A DNA stretch of 15,135 nucleotides from an uncultured Peptococcaceae bacterium (GTDB taxonomy: Bacteria > Bacillota > Dehalobacteriia > UBA4068 > UBA4997): assembly GCA_947626615.1 (NCBI GenBank), contig CANQSW010000016.1, positions 1-15,135 on the forward strand, in the 5' to 3' direction. Position numbers and translations under genes: made by a program. Position 1 is the stretch's first letter, and each line of letters opens with the position of its first letter. This document shows, in pieces, positions 1 to 6,766 of the stretch. The notes beneath the pieces are model-generated. The model did not search any database, was not told the origin of the DNA, and saw only the letters and a program-made list of their open reading frames with translations.

Positions 1-452
1 CCAAGCTGCCGTTGGTGGTGAAGCTCTCGCCCAACGTGACGGATATCTGCGAGATCGCGCGGGCGGTGGAGGCGGCCGGGGCGGACGCGGTATCGCTCGT
101 CAACACGTTTTTAGCCATGGTCATCGACGTGAAGCGCCGCAAACCGCTGCTCGGCAACGTGACGGGCGGGCTCTCCGGCCCGGCGATACGCCCGATCGCG
201 GTGCGCATGGTCTATCAGGTGGCCCAGGCGGTGCGGATACCGATCATCGGCATGGGCGGCATAACCTGCGCCGAAGACGCGCTGCAATTCATGCTGGCCG
301 GGGCGAACGCGGTGGCGGTGGGCGCGGCCACGATGAGCGACCCTCTGGCACCCCTGCAGATAATCGACGGCCTGCAGCTCTGGCTGGAGCGCGAGGGTGT
401 AGCGGATATCAACGAGATCATCGGAGCGGCGCTGCCGGGCGGCAAAAGATAA
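1..452 (+). CDS. pyrD: Dihydroorotate dehydrogenase, class 1B catalytic subunit, C-terminal part (5' end outside window)
   Basis: The reading frame enters from the left edge (first full codon at base 3) and ends at TAA 450-452, leaving about 149 residues of a protein usually near 300. The enzyme oxidises dihydroorotate to orotate in pyrimidine synthesis. Class 1B forms use FMN here and pass electrons to a PyrK subunit and NAD. Visible family features are VVKLSPNVTDI, an SLVNT segment followed by VIDVKRRKP, the GGLSGPAIRPIA motif, and IIGMGGI followed by an AGANAVAVGAA segment that normally holds the FMN phosphate. These fit the 1B rather than the membrane-bound class 2 type. The catalytic base lies upstream of the window. 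No clear terminator is visible between this stop and the next gene, so partial readthrough is possible. The PyrK partner is not in view. Confidence 0.93.
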   Translation, partial: KLPLVVKLSPNVTDICEIARAVEAAGADAVSLVNTFLAMVIDVKRRKPLLGNVTGGLSGPAIRPIAVRMVYQVAQAVRIPIIGMGGITCAEDALQFMLAGANAVAVGAATMSDPLAPLQIIDGLQLWLEREGVADINEIIGAALPGGKR

Positions 453-561
453 GCTAGATTGTACGTGAAAAAAAACATTAAAACGCTGTGGCACAATCGC
501 CCTTTCCGAGGTATTTACTTATGAGGGACAAATTATGCCGAATTATCGGGAGGGATCGAGC

Positions 562-1767
562 ATGAAAAGAAAAATTTTCTGTCTGCTTAGCGCGCTGCTG
601 CTCCTGTTGGGGCTGGCTCTGCCGGCCTGGGCGGCGGAGCAGATACCCATTATCGCCAAAGACAGCAGCTTGGGCGAGATCGCCTACGGGCTGAATATCG
701 ACGGCAGCGTTTACGTGCCGTTGCGTTCGCTGTTTGAGCTGACGCAGGCCGAGGTAGACTGGCGGCCGGCCGACCGGCTGATCACGATAAAGCGGGTGGA
801 CGGCGCGGTGTTGACCATGCGCCCCGGCGATAAGCAGGCCAAGCTCAGCCACCTGGGCGAAGCAAGGCTGCTGGAGATGCCGGCCGCCGCGCGGCTGTTG
901 AACGGGACGACGTATGTGCCTATCCGCTTTGCGGCGGAAAATTTGCTCTGCGCGGTGGAGTGGGACGCCGCCGCCAAAGAGGTGCTGCTGCAGAAGCGCT
1001 TCGTCACGGCCCCATATGAGCCGACCCACAAGCGCTATACGCTGGATCTTGGCGCGGGCAAGCTCTATGAGCTGAACGCGGCGGGCGAAGCCCGTCTGCT
1101 GGGGCAGCCGCAGGACGCTGCGACCGTTTTGTTGGACGATTACGACCCTGGCTGGGAGTGTCTTTCCGCAGAAATCGAAAACGTGTGGGAGACGCTGGAG
1201 GGCTGCGTGGCACTGAAGTGGAGATTTAGCTTCCGCGATTCGCAGGTGTGGACGCGCTGGCATCTTTTGCTGACGCCCGACGGGCAAAATAACCGTTCGG
1301 CGATCTTTAAGGGCTTCTATACGGAGGGCGAGGAGTTTTTGCTCTGCGCCGACGACGCGAACATCTGGTGGCCGGAGCAGGAGCGCGTTTTGCAGCTGGA
1401 TAATAAGACCGGGGCGGTCTTGGCCAGCTATGATTACGCCCAGCTTTTGGCCGCGCTGCCGCAGGCGCACAACTTTGCTTTTTCCTTCTGCGACGGCGAA
1501 TATATGCTGCTCAGTTATCAGCAGGAGGAGCATTTGTGGGCCGATCTGCCGGTGCTGGTGGATCTCAAAACGGGCGAGGTGACTGATCTTTTCACGGAGC
1601 TTATCCCGGCAGAGGAACGCGCCGGCTTTCGTGATGATCTCACCGGCGGCAGCAGCGCGCTGCTGTTCACCAAAGCCGCGGACGGCGTGCTTTACTTCGA
1701 TTATATCAAGTTTGTGCCGCCGACGTGGCAGGGCGAGCATAATGAGATAACGTATCGCTATAAATAG
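562..1767 (+). CDS. Secreted copper-amine-oxidase-N-type (stalk) domain protein, paralog 1
   Basis: A 401-residue exported protein of unknown function. I chose ATG 562 because GGGAGGG lies just upstream and the product then begins with a classic signal peptide (MKRKIF, a leucine-rich core, ALPAWAA with likely cleavage near residue 24-25). An in-frame ATG at 535 would bury that signal behind nine residues. Residues about 45-145 form the two-repeat stalk domain named after copper amine oxidase N-termini: SVYVPLRSLFEL and TTYVPIRFAAENL, each followed by a VxW segment. That domain is a non-enzymatic module common in surface proteins of Firmicutes. Residues about 150-401 match no family I recognise. 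They include NKTGAVLASYD and DLKTGEVTDLF turns that could belong to beta-propeller-like blades, but this is a guess. The next gene, 20 bases downstream, is a paralog over its whole length, and the pair probably form one operon. Confidence 0.85.
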   Translation: MKRKIFCLLSALLLLLGLALPAWAAEQIPIIAKDSSLGEIAYGLNIDGSVYVPLRSLFELTQAEVDWRPADRLITIKRVDGAVLTMRPGDKQAKLSHLGEARLLEMPAAARLLNGTTYVPIRFAAENLLCAVEWDAAAKEVLLQKRFVTAPYEPTHKRYTLDLGAGKLYELNAAGEARLLGQPQDAATVLLDDYDPGWECLSAEIENVWETLEGCVALKWRFSFRDSQVWTRWHLLLTPDGQNNRSAIFKGFYTEGEEFLLCADDANIWWPEQERVLQLDNKTGAVLASYDYAQLLAALPQAHNFAFSFCDGEYMLLSYQQEEHLWADLPVLVDLKTGEVTDLFTELIPAEERAGFRDDLTGGSSALLFTKAADGVLYFDYIKFVPPTWQGEHNEITYRYK

Positions 1768-1787
1768 CGCCGGGGAGGCGTTTGGTC

Positions 1788-2960
1788 ATGTTCGGCAAAA
1801 GAAATGTGACGGCGTTTTTGGCGGCGCTGCTGCTTCTGCTTGGGCTGGCTCTGCCGGCCCGGGCGGCGGACGCTTATCCCGTGAGCATAGCGGGCGCGGC
1901 AGAGGCGCTTAACGCCGTGAACCGCGACGGCGTGACGTATCTGCCCCTGCGGCAGCTGTTCGAGAGCTGCGGGGCCACGGTGCAATGGGACGCGGCCACG
2001 CGGACGATAACCTCGCGGCGGTTGGACGGGGCGGAGCTAAAGCTGGACATGCGGCAAAACACGGCGGAGCTGACGGCGCAGGGGCAGACCGCAAAGCTGG
2101 CTATGCCGCAAAAAGGCTATATCTCCGCCGGCGTGACGTATCTGCCGCTGCGCTTCGTGGCCGAATCGCTCGGCTGCGTGGTGGAGTGGAAACGCGACTG
2201 GATACGCATATTCCCCGGCCTGGTCAAGATCAGCGACGCGGCGGGGCAGGTCTACGTTTTGGATCAGCTGAACGGGCGCTTTTACCGTGGCTGCTACCAG
2301 CAGGCCGAGTATATCGGCGAGAGCGGCTTTGCCTGGGAGCAGATCGCGGCGCATTGGCAGGGCGAGATGTTCAGCCCGCCGCAATGGCAGCTGGACCGCA
2401 CGCCCGGCGGCTATATGCTCTGGGCGAAATACCCCACCGACGGCGCGATATTGCACGATTGCGATTTCACCTCTTATCTCAACGCGGCCACCGGCAAGTA
2501 TTATTGCTGCTATTACAGGGACGACTGGCCGGGCTTTCTGACGGCGGACGGCACTATCTGGCTGGAGACTAACGCCGACGAGGAATGGCGGATCTGGCAG
2601 ATCGACGACGCCAGCGGCGCGGTGCGGCGTTCCTTTAACAGCGAAGAATTATGCCGCGGTTATGCGCCGGATATTTCGTTCAACGATTTTTGCTTCGCCG
2701 ACGACGAGTGGATATTGCTCCGCTATCACCAGGGAGACGCCTATTTCTGCCGCCAGCCGCTGCTGTATAACTATCGGACGGGCGAGTACGTGGACTTGCT
2801 GCCCAAGCTGCTGCCGGCCGACCAGATCGAGAAGTTCAAATTCAACGCCCTCGATCAGGTCGACGCTATGAATTTTGACCACGCGGCGGAAGGCAAGCTG
2901 TACTTCACCTATGTTCAATTCCGTGATGAGCAAACGCTGGTCTACCAATACCGCGATTGA
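1788..2960 (+). CDS. Secreted copper-amine-oxidase-N-type (stalk) domain protein, paralog 2
   Basis: A 390-residue exported protein and tandem paralog of the gene before it. Start ATG 1788 is preceded at good spacing by GGGGAGG (1772-1778). A TTG at 1782 in the same frame sits too close to that site. The signal peptide ends ALPARAADA. The stalk domain spans about residues 44-145 (GVTYLPLRQLFES, AGVTYLPLRFVAES, VVEW). The C-terminal 240 residues parallel paralog 1: DDASGAVRRSF matches its NKTGAVLASY, YRTGEYVDLLPKLLPA matches its LKTGEVTDLFTELIPA, and both end with a KLYF/VLYF-Y-F strand and a YQYR/YRYK tail. No catalytic motif is recognised. Compared with paralog 1 it has extra aromatic and cysteine residues in the middle (YYCCYYRDDW). 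It ends at the bidirectional terminator 2986-3027. A ligand-binding or envelope structural role is possible but unproven. Confidence 0.85.
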   Translation: MFGKRNVTAFLAALLLLLGLALPARAADAYPVSIAGAAEALNAVNRDGVTYLPLRQLFESCGATVQWDAATRTITSRRLDGAELKLDMRQNTAELTAQGQTAKLAMPQKGYISAGVTYLPLRFVAESLGCVVEWKRDWIRIFPGLVKISDAAGQVYVLDQLNGRFYRGCYQQAEYIGESGFAWEQIAAHWQGEMFSPPQWQLDRTPGGYMLWAKYPTDGAILHDCDFTSYLNAATGKYYCCYYRDDWPGFLTADGTIWLETNADEEWRIWQIDDASGAVRRSFNSEELCRGYAPDISFNDFCFADDEWILLRYHQGDAYFCRQPLLYNYRTGEYVDLLPKLLPADQIEKFKFNALDQVDAMNFDHAAEGKLYFTYVQFRDEQTLVYQYRD

Positions 2961-2985
2961 GTTTGGCCGTTTATAAGCAAAAATA

Positions 2986-3027
2986 ATACGGTGCAGAGCC
3001 TTTTTCGGCCTTGCACCGTATGTTTTT
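2986..3027. terminator. Bidirectional rho-independent terminator between convergent genes
   Basis: A ten-base-pair perfect stem pairs 2986-2995 with 3012-3021 (ATACGGTGCA with TGCACCGTAT). It is topped by a G-T wobble, one mismatch and three GC pairs around a TTTTTC loop. On the plus strand it is followed by GTTTTT. On the minus strand the flank reads TATTTTTGC. It can therefore end both the stalk-protein operon and the minus-strand transporter gene. Confidence 0.85.
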
Positions 3028-3049
3028 ATGTACGCAGGTTTTAAGCGGC

Positions 3050-4480
3050 TCAGACCGCGCAGAAATACGGCCAGAAGCGCATAAACGCCCAGCCGATGAC
3101 AGATATCGCCAGTATCGTGGCCACGGTCTGTTTTAAGCCGTGGCGGAACAGAAAGGCCGGAGAGAGGCCGTAGCCTATCGGTATGGCGCGGATCGAGGTG
3201 GGCAGCATATAAGCCGCGTTGAAGGCGGCGGCGGATATGTAGATATATGGTATCGGGTCCAGCCCCGCGCCCTGCGTCACGCTGATGACGATAGGCAGGG
3301 CTATGGCCGCGGCGGCGGTGTTGCTGGCGGTCTCGGCCAGCATAACGGTGAACGCCGTAAACACCAAAATGGTGAAGAAGCCGCCGGTCAGATTAAGACC
3401 GGAGACGAGGCCCGCTATCGCGACGGCCGCGCCGGTGTCGGTGATGATAGCGCCCAGCGCCGTGCCGCCCGCAAAAATGAAGAGCAGCCCCCAAAGCACG
3501 CCCTGCTCGGCCTCCTTCCAGCCCAGCAGGCTGGCGCGGCCGGTTTGGACGGAGGGGAGAATAACGACCAGCAGCCCCAGCAGCAGGAATACGTAGGCGG
3601 GCTTCAGGCCGGGCAGCCAGGCCGCGTATACCGGGCGCAGAAACGCCAGCACCGTGGCCAGGCAGAACATCAGGAGGCCGACCTTTTCGTCGCGGTTCAT
3701 CGGCGGCAGCTTGGCGTATTCCGTCAGGAAGAAATCGCGGCTGCCGGGCAGCGTCTTTTTATCCAGCTTGATAGAAAAGACCAAAACGAGGTTCAGCAGG
3801 CAGATCAGCGCCAGCAGCGGCAGCAGGTGCAGCGTCCAGGCGGCGTAGGCGTATTCCTGCCCCGTCAGCTGCTCGAAATAATCCACCGCCACCAGATTCA
3901 TCGCGCCGCCCAGCGGCGTGCCTAGGCCGCCGATGCCGCTGCCCCAGACTATGGCCGCCATGATCACGGCCGCGATGCGGCTGGCGGGGATATCCGTCTC
4001 GCCGACGAATTTCAGCATGGAAACGGCGATAGGCGTCATCACGGCGCAGACCACCGCGTTGGGCAGAAAAGCGGAAAGCAGCGTGGCCAGCAGAAACCAG
4101 ACGATGATCTGCTGGCGGATATTCGGGCCGATGACGCACAGCGCCCGCATGGCCAGGCGCTTGTCCAGCCCGCATTTTTCCCACGAGAGCGAAAGCAGGT
4201 CGGCCCCCAGCAGCAGAATGGTGATCTCGCTGAAATATTTGCCGGTGACGGTATCCATCGGCACCAAGTCCAAAAAGGCGTTGACGATGATGGGCAGAAA
4301 GGCCGTCACGGCCACCGGCACGGGCAGCAGCACCCACCAGACGCACATCCAGAGCAGCAGCCCCACCGCCGCCCGAACTTGAAACGCAAAGCCGGGCAAA
4401 AGCGCCAGAGAGAGCGCAAAAAGCAGCGGGCCAAGCGCCAGCGCAAACAGTTTTTTGGTCGCCGCGGCGTTTTTCGACAT
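3050..4480 (-). CDS. SLC13/DASS-family anion (dicarboxylate/sulfate-type) transporter
   Basis: A 476-residue, very hydrophobic inner-membrane protein with roughly a dozen predicted membrane segments. It resembles the divalent anion:sodium symporter family (SLC13/DASS, VcINDY/CitT-like). The repeat-2 signature is clear: LAETASNTAAAAIALPI, with the sodium- and substrate-site SNT at residues 386-388. GGLGTPLGGAMNLV (184-197) matches the usual GxGTxxGxxxN loop, and MLPTSIRAIPIGYG (425-438) the family's C-terminal MLPVSTPPN-like segment. The repeat-1 counterpart reads SAFLPNAVVCAVMTPIA (136-152), so the first SNT is replaced by PNA. Substrate cannot be told from sequence; a carboxylate or sulfate is likely. 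Start ATG (4480 to 4478) is preceded by GAAGG on the minus strand. The gene appears monocistronic, with its own promoter (4534-4562) and the shared terminator. Confidence 0.85.
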   Translation of the reverse strand: MSKNAAATKKLFALALGPLLFALSLALLPGFAFQVRAAVGLLLWMCVWWVLLPVPVAVTAFLPIIVNAFLDLVPMDTVTGKYFSEITILLLGADLLSLSWEKCGLDKRLAMRALCVIGPNIRQQIIVWFLLATLLSAFLPNAVVCAVMTPIAVSMLKFVGETDIPASRIAAVIMAAIVWGSGIGGLGTPLGGAMNLVAVDYFEQLTGQEYAYAAWTLHLLPLLALICLLNLVLVFSIKLDKKTLPGSRDFFLTEYAKLPPMNRDEKVGLLMFCLATVLAFLRPVYAAWLPGLKPAYVFLLLGLLVVILPSVQTGRASLLGWKEAEQGVLWGLLFIFAGGTALGAIITDTGAAVAIAGLVSGLNLTGGFFTILVFTAFTVMLAETASNTAAAAIALPIVISVTQGAGLDPIPYIYISAAAFNAAYMLPTSIRAIPIGYGLSPAFLFRHGLKQTVATILAISVIGWAFMRFWPYFCAV

Positions 4481-4533
4481 AGGGCATTACCTTCTTTCTT
4501 CGGGCGGGGCGGTTCGCGCCGCCGTCTGCTTAT

Positions 4534-4562
4534 AATATAACGCTTTCGGGCGGATTTCGCAA
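4534..4562 (-). promoter_or_regulatory. Sigma-70-type promoter for the SLC13 transporter
   Basis: On the minus strand TTGCGA (4562 to 4557) and TATATT (4539 to 4534) are separated by exactly 17 bases, about 55 bases upstream of the transporter start. The -35 hexamer falls inside the left arm of the inverted repeat 4549-4624, which suggests regulation by a protein bound to that repeat. The hexamers are seen directly; use in vivo is inferred. Confidence 0.6.
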
Positions 4563-4624
4563 GTTTTTTGCGGGGCGAGCGGCGCTATCCGGCGGCGGCG
4601 GAAGAAAAATTTGCGAAATCCGCC
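4549..4624. repeat. Long inverted repeat in the divergent transporter/tuf intergenic region
   Basis: GGCGGATTTCGCAA (4549-4562) is perfectly inverted at 4611-4624. Pairing continues inward through 4563-4569 and 4604-4610 as an A/T tract with two G-T pairs, giving a 21-pair stem around a GC-rich 34-base loop. No T-run follows either side, so this is not an ordinary terminator. One arm covers the -35 box of the transporter promoter. Possible roles are a bipartite operator or an RNA hairpin; the sequence does not decide. Confidence 0.65.
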
Positions 4625-4664
4625 GGCCTTGGCGCAGATAGCGCGGAAAAATTGCCGCGGCTGA

Positions 4665-4693
4665 TTGACAAGCGCGAGATTTTGCATTAAAAT
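4665..4693 (+). promoter_or_regulatory. Strong sigma-70-type promoter for tuf
   Basis: TTGACA (4665-4670, consensus) and TAAAAT (4688-4693, one base off) have a 17-base spacer and lie about 90 bases before the tuf start. This is the best promoter match in the window, as expected for one of the most expressed genes. The leader it would produce (about 4700-4780) contains a small hairpin, GGGG-TCA-CCCC at 4711-4721, nested between AAGCT (4705-4709) and AGCTT (4734-4738). Confidence 0.8.
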
Positions 4694-4780
4694 AAAGGTG
4701 AAAAAAGCTCGGGGTCACCCCGGGGCGAAGTCTAGCTTGGATTAGGCAAAAAACAGATAAAATTTTATGGAGGAAGAAAA

Positions 4781-5983
4781 ATGGCAAAACAGAAATTTGA
4801 ACGCACGAAGCCGCACGTAAACATCGGCACGATCGGCCACGTCGATCATGGCAAGACGACGCTTACCGCGGCGATCACCCGCTGCCTGGCCACCGCCGGC
4901 GGCGCCGAGGCCAAGGCTTATGACCAGATCGACTCGGCCCCGGAAGAAAAAGCCCGTGGTATCACGATCAACACCGCGCACGTGGAATACGAGACGGCCA
5001 CCCGTCACTACGCCCACGTCGACTGCCCCGGACACGCCGACTACGTGAAGAACATGATCACCGGCGCGGCTCAGATGGACGGCGCTATCCTGGTGGTATC
5101 CGCGGCCGACGGCCCGATGCCCCAGACCAGAGAGCACATTCTGCTCTCCCGTCAGGTCGGCGTACCCTACATCGTGGTATTCCTGAACAAGGCCGACCAG
5201 GTGGACGACGACGAGCTGATGGAGCTGGTGGAGATGGAAGTCCGCGAGCTGCTCTCTGAGTATGACTTCCCGGGCGACGATATCCCGATCATCAAAGGTT
5301 CGGCTCTGAAGGCTCTGGAATGTGGCTGCGGCAAACGCGACTGCCCGAACTGCGGCCCCGTTTGGGAGCTGATGGACGCGGTAGACGCTTATATTCCGAC
5401 GCCGGAGCGCGACATCGATAAACCGTTCCTGATGCCGATCGAGGACGTCTTCACCATTACTGGCCGCGGCACCGTGGTCACCGGCCGTGTGGAACGCGGT
5501 CAGGTGAAGGTGGGCGACGCGGTATCTATCGTCGGTTTGATGGACGAACCGAAGAACACCGTAGTCACTGGCGTGGAAATGTTCCGCAAGCTGCTTGATT
5601 TCGCCGAAGCCGGCGACAACATCGGCACCCTGTTGCGCGGCATCGACCGCAAAGAGGTGGAGCGCGGGCAGGTTCTGGCCAAGCCCGGCACGATCCACCC
5701 GCACACCAAGTTCAGCGGCGAGGTCTACGTGCTGACCAAGGAAGAGGGCGGCCGTCATACTCCGTTCTTCAACGGCTACCGTCCGCAGTTCTACTTCCGC
5801 ACCACCGACGTTACCGGCGTGGCGCTGCTGCCGGAGGGCGTGGAAATGGTGATGCCCGGCGATAACATTCGCATGAACATCGAGCTGATCACCCCGATCG
5901 CTATCGAAGAGGGTCTGCGCTTCGCTATCCGCGAGGGCGGCCGTACCGTTGGCGCGGGCGTCGTTACCGCTATCAACGAGTAA
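4781..5983 (+). CDS. tuf: Elongation factor Tu
   Basis: A 400-residue GTPase that carries aminoacyl-tRNA to the ribosomal A site. Start ATG 4781 follows GGAGGAAG. The G-domain motifs are complete: GHVDHGKT at 19-26, switch I ARGIT near 58-62, DCPGH at 81-85, NKAD at 136-139 and SAL at 174-176. Domains 2 and 3 follow (GRGTVVTGRVERG; FSGEVYVLTKEEGGRHTPF; the ending is GRTVGAGVVTAI). Length is normal. An unusual feature is a cysteine cluster, C181-x-C183-x4-C188-x2-C191, just after the SAL motif, where many bacterial EF-Tu proteins have an acidic loop. The spacing suggests metal binding, and I recall similar loops in some clostridial EF-Tu, but I cannot check. The gene has its own promoter and is closed by the terminator at 6118-6161, so it is mostly transcribed apart from rpmG-secE-nusG. 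Confidence 0.98.
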   Translation: MAKQKFERTKPHVNIGTIGHVDHGKTTLTAAITRCLATAGGAEAKAYDQIDSAPEEKARGITINTAHVEYETATRHYAHVDCPGHADYVKNMITGAAQMDGAILVVSAADGPMPQTREHILLSRQVGVPYIVVFLNKADQVDDDELMELVEMEVRELLSEYDFPGDDIPIIKGSALKALECGCGKRDCPNCGPVWELMDAVDAYIPTPERDIDKPFLMPIEDVFTITGRGTVVTGRVERGQVKVGDAVSIVGLMDEPKNTVVTGVEMFRKLLDFAEAGDNIGTLLRGIDRKEVERGQVLAKPGTIHPHTKFSGEVYVLTKEEGGRHTPFFNGYRPQFYFRTTDVTGVALLPEGVEMVMPGDNIRMNIELITPIAIEEGLRFAIREGGRTVGAGVVTAINE

Positions 5984-5994
5984 TAGCGCAAGCG

Positions 5995-6114
5995 TAAAGG
6001 TTAAAAGCGTTAAAAAAGTTTGGCTTATAAAGGTCTGCCGTGAGGGTGGGGCCCATGCCGAGGGTCTTATCCTATTGGACAGCCGACAGTTACCTTTAAG
6101 TGTTGACAACTTTT
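5995..6114 (+). other. Structured tuf 3' untranslated region, possible small RNA
   Basis: This stretch lies between the tuf stop codon and its terminator and has no gene. By hand it pairs as nested stems: AAAAGTT (6014-6020) with AACTTTT (6108-6114); TAAAGGT (6028-6034) with ACCTTTA (6092-6098); then CTGCCG (6035-6040) with CCGACAG (6084-6089 region, one mismatch). A small TCC-TATT-GGA hairpin (6070-6079) sits inside. A second copy of TAAAGGT at 5995-6001 could compete for ACCTTTA, giving two alternative folds. I recognise no riboswitch or tRNA in it, and no convincing promoter drives it separately. Confidence 0.4.
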
Positions 6115-6117
6115 ATA

Positions 6118-6161
6118 AAAATCATCGTTCGGATTCCCGAGGGTCTGAACGGTGATTTTTT
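6118..6161 (+). terminator. Rho-independent terminator after tuf
   Basis: A 19-pair stem (6118-6136 with 6141-6159; four G-T pairs, no mismatch) has a tight CCGA loop, and its 3' arm ends in the T-run 6156-6161. It isolates tuf from rpmG, which has its own promoter 50 bases further on. Confidence 0.88.
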
Positions 6162-6208
6162 CTGGCGAATTTTGTGCAAAAATTTAGCAGAATTTTCAAT
6201 AAAGACCC

Positions 6209-6237
6209 TTGCCATACGGCAAATTTTGTGCTAATAT
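6209..6237 (+). promoter_or_regulatory. Sigma-70-type promoter for rpmG-secE-nusG and ribosomal genes
   Basis: TTGCCA (6209-6214), a 17-base spacer and TAATAT (6232-6237), with a TG one base before the -10 box (extended -10). It lies about 60 bases before rpmG and just after the tuf terminator. A 7-base inverted repeat, TATACAA (6237-6243) and TTGTATA (6252-6258), begins at the -10 box and covers the likely start point. It may be an operator or an early RNA hairpin. Confidence 0.75.
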
Positions 6238-6295
6238 ATACAAGTATCACATTGTATACTAGGCTTAAAGTGTGCAGGTTTAGGAGGTGGCACGA

Positions 6296-6445
6296 ATGCG
6301 GGTAGCGATCACGCTGGCGTGCAGCGAATGTAAGAATCGTAACTATATTACGACCAAAAACAAGAAAACCACGCCCGACCGACTGGAGATCAAGAAGTAT
6401 TGCCCTCATTGCAAAACTCATACCAGTCATAAGGAAACCAAATAA
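6296..6445 (+). CDS. rpmG: Ribosomal protein L33 (bL33), zinc-binding form
   Basis: A 49-residue large-subunit protein. The product begins MRVAITLACSECKNRNY and ends HTSHKETK, which is typical of bL33. Two CxxC pairs (C9/C12 and C36/C39) make this the zinc-ribbon (C+) form rather than the cysteine-free form used under zinc limitation. Start ATG 6296 follows TAGGAGG with normal spacing. The order rpmG-secE-nusG-rplK-rplA-rplJ-rplL is the ancestral bacterial arrangement. rpmG is the first gene after the 6209-6237 promoter. Confidence 0.96.
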   Translation: MRVAITLACSECKNRNYITTKNKKTTPDRLEIKKYCPHCKTHTSHKETK

Positions 6446-6482
6446 ACGGGCAATATCGATATTAAAATAAGGATGTGAGCAA

Positions 6483-6755
6483 ATGGCAGACGTAGACGGC
6501 AAGGCGACAAAGACCAAAGCGGAAAAAAAGGCCGAGGCCAAAAAAACGGCCGAGAAAAACGCCAAAAAGCCTGCTGCCAAGTCCCCGGGCTTCTTTAAGA
6601 GCACTATGACGGAGCTTAAAAAGGTGCATTGGCCGGACAAAGAAAAGGTCGTTAAATACACCGGCGTGGTGTTCGGCATAGTCATCGTGCTGGGCGCGAT
6701 CATCTGGGCGCTGGATACCGGATTTTCCGCCGCTATCGGCCTGATCATGGGCTGA
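6483..6755 (+). CDS. secE: Preprotein translocase subunit SecE
   Basis: A 90-residue inner-membrane subunit of the SecYEG channel that clamps SecY. Start ATG 6483 follows AAGGATG. The first 35 residues are a Lys/Ala/Glu-rich cytoplasmic stretch. The conserved amphipathic helix follows (FFKSTMTELKKVHWPDKEKVVKYT, about 37-60), with the diagnostic TELKKVxWP. A single membrane helix (about residues 60-82, VVFGIVIVLGAIIWAL) then completes the short Gram-positive-type SecE, which lacks the two extra helices of the E. coli protein. The gap to nusG is 11 bases. Confidence 0.96.
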   Translation: MADVDGKATKTKAEKKAEAKKTAEKNAKKPAAKSPGFFKSTMTELKKVHWPDKEKVVKYTGVVFGIVIVLGAIIWALDTGFSAAIGLIMG

Positions 6756-6766
6756 GGGTGTCGGAT

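Noticed and set aside
482..515. TGGCAC (489-494) as a sigma-54 promoter upstream of the stalk-protein genes
   Set aside because: The required TTGC-type -12 element is absent at the right distance, and no sigma-70 pair is convincing either.
535..561. Upstream ATG for the first stalk protein
   Set aside because: It would place nine polar residues before the signal peptide and has a poorer ribosome-binding site than ATG 562.
6042..6060. AGGGTGG followed by GGCCCATG, resembling the T-box antiterminator core
   Set aside because: Only the first seven bases match. The ACCGCG part is missing, no specifier stem is seen, and no tRNA synthetase or amino acid gene follows.
6103..6108. Consensus TTGACA between tuf and its terminator
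   Set aside because: The bases 17 downstream (CGTTCG) are not a -10 box, and the site runs straight into the terminator stem.
4742..6109. Long open frame antisense to tuf (455 codons)
   Set aside because: It lies opposite a certain gene, has no ribosome-binding site or family features, and its composition is that expected from the complement of GC-rich codons. The same applies to the long antisense frames over 478-1740, 3140-3925, 7755-8441, 9440-10198, 10856-11914 and 12710-13819.
6758..6766. GTG start for nusG
   Set aside because: The codon is part of the GAGGGTG ribosome-binding site that serves ATG 6767.
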